Source: VRUE01 sp033856275 (lineage in GTDB: Bacteria; Actinomycetota; Thermoleophilia; Solirubrobacterales; 70-9). From it: DNA of 64,000 nt. The DNA lies in contig JAWVFJ010000027.1 of assembly GCA_033856275.1 (NCBI GenBank), forward strand, positions 1-64,000, given 5' to 3'. This document shows positions 24,659 to 34,758 of this stretch, piece by piece. The notes beneath the pieces were generated by a model. That model had not been told where the DNA came from. It saw only the letters and a list, made by a program, of their open reading frames with translations, and made no database searches. Positions within the stretch are counted from its first letter, which is position 1, and each line of letters opens with the position of its first letter. The translations under genes and the position numbers were made by a program.

Positions 24659-24743
24659 GCTGTGATTCTCCCTCAACGGCGCAAGCCAGCGAAACCCAGG
24701 GAGTAGTTTCAATCGAAACCGCTGCACGAGCGAAGGGAGCGCG

Positions 24744-25508
24744 ATGAGCACCTCACTGGACGGAACCGTTGCGTTGGTCACGGGGGCCAGCAGTGGAATC
24801 GGTGAGGCGACCGCACGGGCACTCGCGGGCCAGGGCGCCAAGGTCGCCGTGGCGGCCCGCCGGCTGGAACGATTGGAGCGCCTGGCAAGCGAGATCGGCG
24901 GCGAAGGTCACACCGCCTTGGCAATTCAGTCCGATATCGCCGACAAAGCGCAGGCGATCGCGGCGGTGGATCGCACGGTCGATGAGCTCGGTCGCCTCGA
25001 CATCCTCGTCAACAACGCCGGTCAGATGCTGCTGGGGCCGATTGGGGATGCCCCAACCGAGGAGTGGGATCGAATGATCGACCTCAACCTCAAGGGCTTG
25101 ATCGTCACCACCCACGCCGCCGTGCCGCACCTGCTCTCGGCCGCCGAGGACTCCCAGCGCGGTTGCGCGGACGTGGTCAACATCAGCTCCGTCGCCGGGC
25201 GCATCGCCCGCGCCGGCTCGGGCGTCTACAACCTGACCAAGCACGGCGTCGGCGCCTTCAGCGAGTCCTTTCGTCAGGAGTTCGCCTCCCGCAAGATCAG
25301 GTCGATCATCATCGAGCCCGGCGCCGTCGACACGGAGCTCTCCGACCACATTCGCGACGGCGTGCGAGAGCAGGTGCGCGAACGCTTTGCCGATATTCAC
25401 ATGCTCGATGCCGCCGACGTCGCCGACGCGATCGCCTACGCGGTGACCCGTCCCTGGCACGTCTCCCTCAACGAGGTCCTGATCCGCCCGACCGAGCAGC
25501 AGGGCTGA
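24744..25508 (+). CDS. Short-chain dehydrogenase/reductase
   Basis: 254 aa. The cofactor motif TGASSGIG is near residue 13, NNAG is in the middle, and the catalytic YNLTK (YxxxK) is in the second half. It is a classical SDR, probably NADP-dependent because a basic ARR follows the second strand. The substrate is unknown. The stop lies 4 bp from the convergent Ogt gene. Confidence 0.92.
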   Translation: MSTSLDGTVALVTGASSGIGEATARALAGQGAKVAVAARRLERLERLASEIGGEGHTALAIQSDIADKAQAIAAVDRTVDELGRLDILVNNAGQMLLGPIGDAPTEEWDRMIDLNLKGLIVTTHAAVPHLLSAAEDSQRGCADVVNISSVAGRIARAGSGVYNLTKHGVGAFSESFRQEFASRKIRSIIIEPGAVDTELSDHIRDGVREQVRERFADIHMLDAADVADAIAYAVTRPWHVSLNEVLIRPTEQQG

Positions 25509-25512
25509 GCGC

Positions 25513-26061
25513 TCACAGCATCGGCAGTTGAGCCTGTGACCAGCTCGGCTCCGGCGGTTGCCCAGCGGCGCCCCGGCTCTCGAGGTCGAGCAGGGCCTGC
25601 TTCCGTTGCAGGCCGCCGCCGTAGCCGGTGAGCGAACCGTCGGCGCCGATCACACGGTGACAAGGCACCAGGATCGGCGTTGGTGTCCGGCCAATCGCAG
25701 AAGCGGCAAGGCGAACACGCTTGTAGGGCTCGAGGCCATCTGGGTAGAGCGAGTCGTCGATCCGGCCGGCGAGCTCGCCGTATGTGGTCGTGGCGCCGTA
25801 GGGGATCTCGCGAAGCTGAGCCCAGACGAGCATCTGCAGCGGCGTGCCGCGGAGGTCCAGATCCAACTCGAAGACCTCGCGCTCGCCGGCGAAGTAAGCG
25901 TCGAGCTGATCGACCACTTCCGGCATCGGTCGACGCGCGGACTCTCGCAGACGCGGCGAGCGGCCCGGGAAGTGCAGATCTCTGACCCCCGCCGGGCCGG
26001 CAAGCACGGTCAGAGGTCCGAGTGGGCTTCCGTAGATCGTCCAAGCGAGGCTCATGCTCAT
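25513..26061 (-). CDS. ogt: Methylated-DNA-[protein]-cysteine S-methyltransferase
   Basis: 182 aa. The alkyl-acceptor motif PCHRV (Cys134), the TTTYGELA recognition helix and the C-terminal GYGGGLQRKQALL identify Ogt/MGMT, which repairs O6-alkylguanine by suicide transfer. Either of two close ATG codons (26061 or 26055) may be the start. No Ada partner is seen. Confidence 0.93.
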   Translation of the reverse strand: MSMSLAWTIYGSPLGPLTVLAGPAGVRDLHFPGRSPRLRESARRPMPEVVDQLDAYFAGEREVFELDLDLRGTPLQMLVWAQLREIPYGATTTYGELAGRIDDSLYPDGLEPYKRVRLAASAIGRTPTPILVPCHRVIGADGSLTGYGGGLQRKQALLDLESRGAAGQPPEPSWSQAQLPML

Positions 26062-26098
26062 CTCTAGCTAAACGCTCGCAGCGGCTGGAATGTGAGAA

Positions 26099-27655
26099 CT
26101 ACGCGCTGACCGGCTGCGGCTCGGCCTCTAGCGGCTGTCCCTCGACGACGCCCTCGCGCTCGATATCGCCCTCGCGGATCATCCACAGCGCCGCTACCGA
26201 GCCGGCGAAGGCCAGCAGCGCGCCGAGCAGGAGGATCTCGTTGAGGCCGTGGAGGAAACCCTGTTCGGCAGCCGACTGGACCTTGTCCTGCGCCTGCCGC
26301 GGCACGCCGGCCAGCGCTTGCGGCAGCGCTCCCGACGACGTTGCCTCGACCAACTGGCGCGCTTCGTCGCCGCTGATCGCGCTGCCGGCCACTTGCTGGG
26401 TCTTGGCCGCGCCGGCGCCAAGGAAGATTGCGCCCCAAGCGGCGATCCCGACCGCGATCCCGACCTGGCGGAAGGTGTCGTTGATTCCCGCCGCCATGCC
26501 GCTGCGCTCCTTCGGCACGACGCTGAGGGCGACGTCGGCGATCACCGGATTGAGCAAGCCGACGCCGACGCCGCTGATCAGGAAGCCGGCGAGCAGCGCG
26601 GTCCATTCGGAATTGACGCCGAGACCGCCCATCAGTAGCAGGCCAAGGCCCGTCAGCGCCAGGCCGGCGCTCATCAACACCCGCGCCTGCACGCGAGCCA
26701 GTGCGAGGCCCGCCATCGGCGCGACGACGAACGAGGCGAGCGTGATCGGCAGGTAACGGACACCGGCCTCGATCGGCGAGAGGCCGAGGAAGCTCTGCAG
26801 GTAGAGCGTCAGGTAGAGGAACAGCGCGAAAAGCGAGCCGGAGACCGCGAAGGCCGCCAGCTGCACTCCCGTGAACGCGCGGCGGCGGAACAGCGACAGC
26901 GGCAGCATCGGCTCCGAGACCCGCTGCTCGATCGCCACGAAGGCGGCCATCAGCACGCCGGCGCCGGCCAGCAGGGAAACGATCAGTGCACTCCCCCAGC
27001 CCTCGTCGTTGCCGCGCACCAGTCCCAGCACGAGAAGGAAGAGCGCGCTGGAGAAGGTGAGCAGCCCGGCCCAGTCGATCCGGGTCGCGTTGGGATCACG
27101 CGACTCCGCGACCTTCCAGTAGGTGACGGCGATCGCCCCGATCCCGATCGGAACGTTGATCAGGAAGACCCATTCCCAGCCAAGACCATCGGTGAGCAGG
27201 CCACCGACCAGCGGGCCGATCGCCACGGCGATGCCGATCGTGGCGCCGTAGATACCCATTGCCATGCCGCGTTCTGGGCCGGCCGGAAACTCCTGGGCGA
27301 CCAGGGCCAGGGAGACGGCGAACATGATCGCGCCGCCGATGCCCTGCAGACCGCGCGAGACGTTGAGGAAGGTCGGGTCCGGCGCCAGCGCGCAGAGCAG
27401 CGAAGCGACCGAGAAGACGGCGAGGCCGATCGCGAAGACACGCCGGCGGCCGAGGCGGTCGGCGAGTGAGCCGGCCGTGAGAACCAGGGCAGCGAGCGAG
27501 AGCGCGTAGGCATCGATCACCCATTGCAGGTCGGAGAAGCTGCCGCCGAGGTCCTTCTGGATCGCCGGCAACGCCGTGTTGACGACGGTGATGTCGAGGA
27601 GCAGCATGAACGTCGCCACGCAGACGGCGCCGAGGGTCCACCACTTGCGTTCCAT
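26099..27655 (-). CDS. MFS drug exporter, DHA2 (EmrB/QacA) family, 14 TM
   Basis: 518 aa with 14 hydrophobic segments. The motif LADRLGRRRVF after TM2 (motif A) and the motif-C-like segment GPLVGGLL in TM5 mark a proton-driven drug:H+ antiporter. ATG has AGGAG upstream. It is divergently arranged with a MarR-type regulator, and the 87 bp between them hold two inverted repeats, so substrate-induced derepression is likely. Confidence 0.92.
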   Translation of the reverse strand: MERKWWTLGAVCVATFMLLLDITVVNTALPAIQKDLGGSFSDLQWVIDAYALSLAALVLTAGSLADRLGRRRVFAIGLAVFSVASLLCALAPDPTFLNVSRGLQGIGGAIMFAVSLALVAQEFPAGPERGMAMGIYGATIGIAVAIGPLVGGLLTDGLGWEWVFLINVPIGIGAIAVTYWKVAESRDPNATRIDWAGLLTFSSALFLLVLGLVRGNDEGWGSALIVSLLAGAGVLMAAFVAIEQRVSEPMLPLSLFRRRAFTGVQLAAFAVSGSLFALFLYLTLYLQSFLGLSPIEAGVRYLPITLASFVVAPMAGLALARVQARVLMSAGLALTGLGLLLMGGLGVNSEWTALLAGFLISGVGVGLLNPVIADVALSVVPKERSGMAAGINDTFRQVGIAVGIAAWGAIFLGAGAAKTQQVAGSAISGDEARQLVEATSSGALPQALAGVPRQAQDKVQSAAEQGFLHGLNEILLLGALLAFAGSVAALWMIREGDIEREGVVEGQPLEAEPQPVSA

Positions 27656-27686
27656 TTGAATCTCCTACTGGCCGTGTACAATTTGG

Positions 27687-27712
27687 TCAGGCTGCCTTGT
27701 AAGGCAACCTGA
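27687..27712. promoter_or_regulatory. Inverted-repeat operator 1 (MarR site)
   Basis: TCAGGCTGCCTT-GT-AAGGCAACCTGA has 12-bp arms with one mismatch and lies between the divergent MFS and MarR genes, 31 bp from the MFS start. It is a typical MarR-type palindrome. Confidence 0.65.
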
Positions 27713-27725
27713 CTTGACGATCTTA

Positions 27726-27738
27726 TCAGGCTCCCTGA
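27726..27738. promoter_or_regulatory. Inverted-repeat operator 2 (MarR half-size site)
   Basis: TCAGG-CTC-CCTGA is a perfect short palindrome sharing the TCAGG half-site with operator 1 and ending 4 bp before the MarR ATG, where binding would block its own translation or transcription start. No other ribosome site is visible. Confidence 0.55.
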
Positions 27739-27742
27739 CGAT

Positions 27743-28249
27743 ATGCGTGACGCGACCCATACAGCGATCAAGCCCGGGACGATCCCGTTGCCCGGCCTGC
27801 TGGACATCGCCGCCGAGGCGCTGCTGGCCGAGTTCAGGGAGGAATTGACCGAGAGCGGCTACGCCGACCTCCGCCCCACCCACGGTTGCGTCTTCCGCTT
27901 CGTCCGCGAGGACGGCATGCGCCTCACGGAGTTGGCCACCTGCGCCGGCATCACCAAGCAGTCGGCCGGTGAGCTGGTCGACGACCTCGTCGACCTCAGC
28001 TACGTCGAACGCATCGCCGACCCCGACGATCGCCGCGCCAAGCTGATCTGCCTCACCGAGCGCGGCCAAGAAGCCCAACGCATTGGCTTCGGAATCTTCG
28101 CCGCGCTGGAGCGGCGCTGGGCCGAGCGGTTCGGCCAGGAACGCTTCGACCAACTGCGCGAGCTGCTCGAGGAGATCGCCGCCGAGAAGGCGCCCGCCGC
28201 GGTGCCCGAGCTATCGCAGGCCGCCCTCGCGGGCACGCGCGGCGAGTAG
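27743..28249 (+). CDS. MarR-family transcriptional regulator
   Basis: 168 aa. The winged helix contains LTELATCAGITKQSAGELVDDL, with the wing motif RIADPDDRRAKLICLTERG at about residues 87-105. It probably represses the divergent drug exporter and itself through the TCAGG palindromes. Confidence 0.93.
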   Translation: MRDATHTAIKPGTIPLPGLLDIAAEALLAEFREELTESGYADLRPTHGCVFRFVREDGMRLTELATCAGITKQSAGELVDDLVDLSYVERIADPDDRRAKLICLTERGQEAQRIGFGIFAALERRWAERFGQERFDQLRELLEEIAAEKAPAAVPELSQAALAGTRGE

Positions 28250-28301
28250 CACCGCGGCACTGGATCCATGCCTACCCCGCTCGGCCGTACGCGACAGGGA
28301 C

Positions 28302-29384
28302 CTAAGAACCGGGGACGTTGACGTCGACATCGGGATCGAACTCATCGAGGGGATTTGGCGGAGTCGGCTCGTCAATCCTGGCCTCCACTTCGGCGTTCCT
28401 CTCCTTCTCATCCTCACTCAATCCGGGGCTTTCCAGAAGTTCGTCGATCAACTCGCCATAGGCAGGCGCCCTATCGTGCTCGTGCCGGAACTGCTCAGCT
28501 AGATCCGCGGCCTTGTCGCCGGTCGGATCGATGAGCGCCGCGAATGCCGCGCTCTCGGTGATCCCCACACGAAGGCCCTGTTCCGTCCAGCGCAACGCCT
28601 CGTGCTCACGGATCGTTACGCCGAACTGCTCACGCACGGCATTCGCCACGCTGGCTGGACTCAGTCCCTCGCCCGCTGCTCTTCTGAGGATGTCGTCGCG
28701 AACCATCCCAGCCATCTCCTCGGTTCGCGCGAGCAAGAGATCAGCACCATTGAGGCTCTCCGCAAGCGACTCCTGGAGCCCACGGATATGTTCGTAACGA
28801 GGATCGTCATTGCCGTCGTCGGGGACGTATGCCTCGTCGTGCGTGTGTTGACCAAAGACATGCTGGGCAAGCGTCTTTACCTGGACCTCGAACGGAACGC
28901 CGCGGTCGGCCTCCCTGACCCGAACCGTGACGGATCCGTCAATGTGCAAAGCCCTATAGCCCTTCGGGCGCGGGTTTTCGTTGATGTCCTCGACCCTGGC
29001 GTCCTCGGCATTGCCGAGCGGATAGAGCAGTTGCTCATTGCCCTCCAAGAGGCCTTCGACGCCCTTCTTCAGTCGCACGACGTCATTGAGCGAAAGGACG
29101 AGGACGCGTACACCCAGTAGATCCTGAACGGGAAAGCGCATCCGCCCGCCTTCCTCGCGTCGAGTGAGCAGTTGATCGGACTTCGTCAACCCCTTCCGAT
29201 CGGCCTTTGCGAGAAGGCGTGGGGCATCCTTGATGCGCACCTTCTCGATTTCCTCGTAGCGAAACCCCCAGACCCCGGCCCAATCCACGATGAAGGCCTT
29301 GACCCGCTTCTCGATCTCCTCGATGGCCCGCCGGAGCAGAACGTCCTGGGCCTCGAGCCACTCCTTGACTTCCTGCTCCGTCAT
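28302..29384 (-). CDS. RelA/SpoT-domain nucleotidyltransferase, small alarmone synthetase-like
   Basis: 360 aa. The synthetase domain covers about residues 20-190, with IKDAPRLLAKA, DLLGVRV (88-94), KGYRALH (141-147) and EVQVKT (166-171, the ExQxRT motif with Lys for Arg), then His180/Asp183. No HD hydrolase, TGS or ACT domain is present. A C-terminal extension of about 150 residues is unrecognised. Products could be (p)ppGpp or ppApp, or the enzyme could pyrophosphorylate tRNA as toxic SAS do. It is the last gene of a tight cassette with the DGQHR and PIN genes, and has lower GC than the surroundings. Confidence 0.85.
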   Translation of the reverse strand: MTEQEVKEWLEAQDVLLRRAIEEIEKRVKAFIVDWAGVWGFRYEEIEKVRIKDAPRLLAKADRKGLTKSDQLLTRREEGGRMRFPVQDLLGVRVLVLSLNDVVRLKKGVEGLLEGNEQLLYPLGNAEDARVEDINENPRPKGYRALHIDGSVTVRVREADRGVPFEVQVKTLAQHVFGQHTHDEAYVPDDGNDDPRYEHIRGLQESLAESLNGADLLLARTEEMAGMVRDDILRRAAGEGLSPASVANAVREQFGVTIREHEALRWTEQGLRVGITESAAFAALIDPTGDKAADLAEQFRHEHDRAPAYGELIDELLESPGLSEDEKERNAEVEARIDEPTPPNPLDEFDPDVDVNVPGS

Positions 29385-29400
29385 CGATGACGGAGCGCCT

Positions 29401-30672
29401 TCAGAGTTTCAGCCGCGACACCAGGGCCTCCGCCATCTGGTCGCGAGTCTGCCTGGTGTTGGACACCGTTTGTTTGCCACTCTTGGTCGTCTGAAGAACT
29501 CCCCGCTCGACCCACAGCGGATTGTCTCGAGCGAGAAAATCGCCCGAGAACTTGGGTGCCCTGTGCGTGTATTTCTGATCGGCCCGAAGCTTTTTCAAGC
29601 GCTTCTCCCAAGCCGCGGTCGCAGCCTCCTCGCCTTTCTCGTCGACATCCGCAAGAAAACGGCGCATCAACTCCGCGTAGCCGTACATGGCGACTGCCTG
29701 GCCGGCCATCGATTGGCGCCGGGATTCTCGCCGTTCCTTGGTGTCGAGATGCCCCAGCTCCGGCCGGACCGCGACCAGCATCTCCCAGAACGCTGCCAGC
29801 AGTTCAGCGGTATTTTCGACCTCCTCTTCGGTCAGAGAATCGGTGTCGAGGACTCTGTTCATCATTTCTCGCAGTGTCGACAGGGTCAATACCTGCGGAT
29901 TCGAGGCCGCTAGTTGGTCGGTGACACGGTTTACGTTCCCCTTGAGGCTCTCCGCTTGCTCGATGACACGCTTTGCCAAGACGGATGGTGGATCCTGCTC
30001 AGTCAGGTCGTAGCTCTTGGAGCGAGCAACCCGCCAGGCCAGCCAGTTCTTCTGAAAGAAGTACTCGGCCTCGTCGCGGCGAGACATAAAGTACAGATCG
30101 ACGGTAAACAAACGGTTGGGATCGAAGTTGGGATAGTCGCCTGGTGCTTCCTCCCAGAGCCGAAATGCCCTAACTATCCCCTGATGCCTGTGGTGGCCAT
30201 CCGGGAGGTAGATCCTCCCCCTATACAAATAGAGTTCAGTCTCACCGTCGCCCTCGTCGACGGCCGCCTGAAAAGCCCCTGGCCGCAAGTTCCAGACGAG
30301 CGGCGACAACCTCAGCGTGGTGTCCCCCTCGAGCAACTTCTGCGCGATCGCGCTCGCCTTCTCGGATTCGAACACGTAAACGGACGAGTCCGGGTACCCG
30401 GCAGCGAGACTGAGTTCCACATCGGGCTGGCCCCCCTCGGCTTCGGGCTTGATTCCACGTTGCACCAATTGATCGGTCCATATCAAGCCGTTGTCCGCCG
30501 CGGTTGCGATATCCCTGACGGTGAGTGCCGCTGTCGCATGGAGATCATCGGGGTTCAACATCCACTGTGGGTTCGCTATCTGGAAGCGGCCGGTATACAC
30601 ACCGCCAGCTCTCCGCTCAAGTGGCTTGGGCAGAATGTCTGGGACGTACTCGAAAAGTTCCTGTGGCGGCAC
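29401..30672 (-). CDS. DGQHR / DndB / ParB-like domain protein
   Basis: 423 aa from GTG with AGGA upstream. The signature is DGHHRHQG (158-165), close to DGQHR of the DndB family and to DGHHR of ParB-type nucleases/CTPases. The C-terminal 200 residues are helical and charged. DndB-type proteins belong to DNA phosphorothioate systems, but no DndC/D/E is nearby. It lies 13 bp behind the PIN gene and 16 bp before the RelA/SpoT gene, so it is a core part of the cassette, possibly the sensor or DNA-binding partner. Confidence 0.72.
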   Translation of the reverse strand: MPPQELFEYVPDILPKPLERRAGGVYTGRFQIANPQWMLNPDDLHATAALTVRDIATAADNGLIWTDQLVQRGIKPEAEGGQPDVELSLAAGYPDSSVYVFESEKASAIAQKLLEGDTTLRLSPLVWNLRPGAFQAAVDEGDGETELYLYRGRIYLPDGHHRHQGIVRAFRLWEEAPGDYPNFDPNRLFTVDLYFMSRRDEAEYFFQKNWLAWRVARSKSYDLTEQDPPSVLAKRVIEQAESLKGNVNRVTDQLAASNPQVLTLSTLREMMNRVLDTDSLTEEEVENTAELLAAFWEMLVAVRPELGHLDTKERRESRRQSMAGQAVAMYGYAELMRRFLADVDEKGEEAATAAWEKRLKKLRADQKYTHRAPKFSGDFLARDNPLWVERGVLQTTKSGKQTVSNTRQTRDQMAEALVSRLKL

Positions 30673-30685
30673 AGCGACATCCTAT

Positions 30686-31615
30686 TCAAACGTCGATGGC
30701 CGAGAGGACTTCTGCGGCAACCTCCGACGGTCTCTCGGGCTTCCTGGTCGCGTAGGCTTCTTTGACGCGTTCCGTCACCGACGCAATCAGTTGACGGCCT
30801 GGCCAGCGAGGGTGAATACCGTCACCTCGCCATAGCAGGCAATCGCTCAAAAGCGACCAACACAGATGAGTCGGTCGCCATACCTCGACACCACGTTCGT
30901 AGAGCCAACCACGGTGTCGCCAAAACGTCTTTAGGTCGGTTGTCAGGATGGCGGGAATGTCGAAGTGCAGGGCTTCGCGGATCAGTTGGCGGTCCCCAGG
31001 GTCCTGAAACGGCCCCAAGGGTCCCGCGGGCATCGAGCCGAAACCCTCCAGACCGGGCAGCGATGACTGCCCGAGGCCCGGCCAGCCGACCTCCTCTGGC
31101 ATCCGGGTGAACAGGGGATGTGGCACGCATTCGCCCACGTCACCAAAGGCTTGGGTGCGAGCCCGCCAATGCCTCCACTCTGCCCGCAAAGCGCTCCCAC
31201 GCTCTCCGGGGGCACGCAGCAACTCCTGCCAGGACGCCAGGGTCACGACAAATGGGCAAGGAGTCGACTCGTCGGTCTCTACCTCTTCTACGGCTACGCG
31301 CAGCCCTGCGATTGCCCGCAACTCACGCCCAAGGTCGGCCCCGAACCGTCGGCCCACCGACCGCCACGCGTTGCGGTTACCGCTGTGTGGCGCATGCTCC
31401 CTCGCCCAACGGAGGTTCTGTACGACACTGGTGTCAAGCAGAACGTACGGTGGCGCGCGATGGGGAGGGGCCAACAGCGAGGGATAGTCGCCGATCACCG
31501 GCAGGCCACCCGGGTGTATGCCTGGAGAACTCTCGTACTCGTCGGGAGCGCAGAGCGTGCACCCGCATTCCTCAGCTGAGAAGGTTTCGTACCTCAGGCT
31601 TTGCGCGAACGCCAT
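30686..31615 (-). CDS. PIN-like domain nuclease
   Basis: 309 aa. The four PIN acids are visible: LLDTS (Asp61), SWQE (Glu131), GDRQ (Asp208) and TTDLKTF (Asp227). An N-terminal cysteine cluster (Cys17, Cys19, Cys22) precedes the domain. PIN proteins are metal-dependent ribonucleases, often toxins. The ATG lies 4 bp behind the HxlR stop with no clear ribosome site, which suggests reinitiation. It is the first gene of the PIN-DGQHR-RelA/SpoT cassette. Confidence 0.75.
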   Translation of the reverse strand: MAFAQSLRYETFSAEECGCTLCAPDEYESSPGIHPGGLPVIGDYPSLLAPPHRAPPYVLLDTSVVQNLRWAREHAPHSGNRNAWRSVGRRFGADLGRELRAIAGLRVAVEEVETDESTPCPFVVTLASWQELLRAPGERGSALRAEWRHWRARTQAFGDVGECVPHPLFTRMPEEVGWPGLGQSSLPGLEGFGSMPAGPLGPFQDPGDRQLIREALHFDIPAILTTDLKTFWRHRGWLYERGVEVWRPTHLCWSLLSDCLLWRGDGIHPRWPGRQLIASVTERVKEAYATRKPERPSEVAAEVLSAIDV

Positions 31616-31619
31616 CGGG

Positions 31620-31932
31620 TCAAGTTAGCGCCCCAACATGCGTCTCTTTTTCGAGCAGGCCGGTGACGGCACGAGCCAGTTGCCTGCCTTGGCGGGTGAG
31701 GACGTACTCGGTGTGCGGCGGGCGGCCGGGGACGAGGCGGCGCTCGACGATCCGGGCGGCCTCGAGCTGCTCGAGCCGCTCGGAGAGCGTCGTCGGCGAG
31801 ATGCCGGGAAGCGACTGGCGGAACTCGTTGAAGCGGGCGGCGCCGCTGGCGCAGGCGTAGATCGTCGCCAGCGTCCAGCGGCGCTCGAGCAGGCTCGCCG
31901 TCGCCCGCATCTCGGCTGGGACCGGAGTGCAG

Positions 31933-31952
<20 letters not shown>
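31620..31952 (-). CDS. HxlR-family transcriptional regulator
   Basis: 110 aa. The winged-helix core RRWTLATIYACASGAARFNEFRQSLPGISPTTLSERLEQLE is typical HxlR, and the N-terminal CRSC precedes it as in redox- or aldehyde-sensing members. The start overlaps the 3' end of lon by 20 bp. It sits between lon and the PIN cassette on one strand and may control either. Confidence 0.88.
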
Positions 31953-34233
<2,281 letters not shown>

Positions 34234-34359
34234 GTCTAAGTCCAATTTCTGTAGTTAGTCTTGTTCCAGGATAGCGCAGGCTCAACGGCCGCTCAAGCGG
34301 TAGGAGTGCGGAGATCACCTCTTCACCCGGCTCCGCCCGCCCGCGGTACGGTTGTCGCC

Positions 34360-34695
34360 ATGGAGTCCGAGCGCGCCCGAAAATTGCTCAACCATGAGCG
34401 AGAGCAGATAGAGCGCGAGATCGCCGCCATCGAGCGTCAAGGTCCCGAGGAGGGCGACGACCACGTAGAGCCCGGCGACCTCGATTCGGAGAACCTCTAC
34501 CAGGACGAGCTAGATGCAGGCCGATTGCAGGACCTTCGACGTAGGCTCGCCGACGTCAAAAGGGCCGAAGTGCGGCTCGGTGCCGGCACCTACGGCCTCT
34601 CGGTCCAGAGCGGTCGGCCGATTCCCGACGAGCGCCTCGAGGCCTTCCCCACCGCCGAGCTGACCGTCGAGGAGCAGGAGCGCCGCTCTACCTGA
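34360..34695 (+). CDS. DksA/TraR-like protein lacking the zinc-finger cysteines
   Basis: 111 aa. A coiled-coil of about 70 residues is followed by TYGLSVQSGRPIPDERLEAFPTA, which matches DksA TYGxCxxCGxxIxxERLxAxPxA except that all four zinc cysteines are replaced (Ser, Ser, Thr, Glu positions). It may still reach the RNA polymerase secondary channel, but without zinc. ATG at 34360 is chosen; it has no strong ribosome site. A dispersed palindrome follows directly. Confidence 0.82.
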   Translation: MESERARKLLNHEREQIEREIAAIERQGPEEGDDHVEPGDLDSENLYQDELDAGRLQDLRRRLADVKRAEVRLGAGTYGLSVQSGRPIPDERLEAFPTAELTVEEQERRST

Positions 34696-34699
34696 CCCC

Positions 34700-34744
34700 G
34701 GTGCAACGCGTTGTCCACCTGCCGGGGGGACAAAACGTTGCACC
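34700..34744. repeat. Dispersed palindromic repeat, copy D
   Basis: A 45 bp inverted repeat GGTGCAACG...CGTTGCACC with a TCCACC/GGGGGGA core. It lies in the 63 bp between the convergent DksA-like and nhaA genes, 5 bp behind the DksA-like stop, and could serve as a bidirectional terminator. Confidence 0.85.
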
Positions 34745-34758
34745 GCATTGCTTTCCGG

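Noticed and set aside
30440..30470. GTTGCACCAATT-like sequence resembling the dispersed palindrome
   Set aside because: Only one arm is present, inside the DGQHR coding region.
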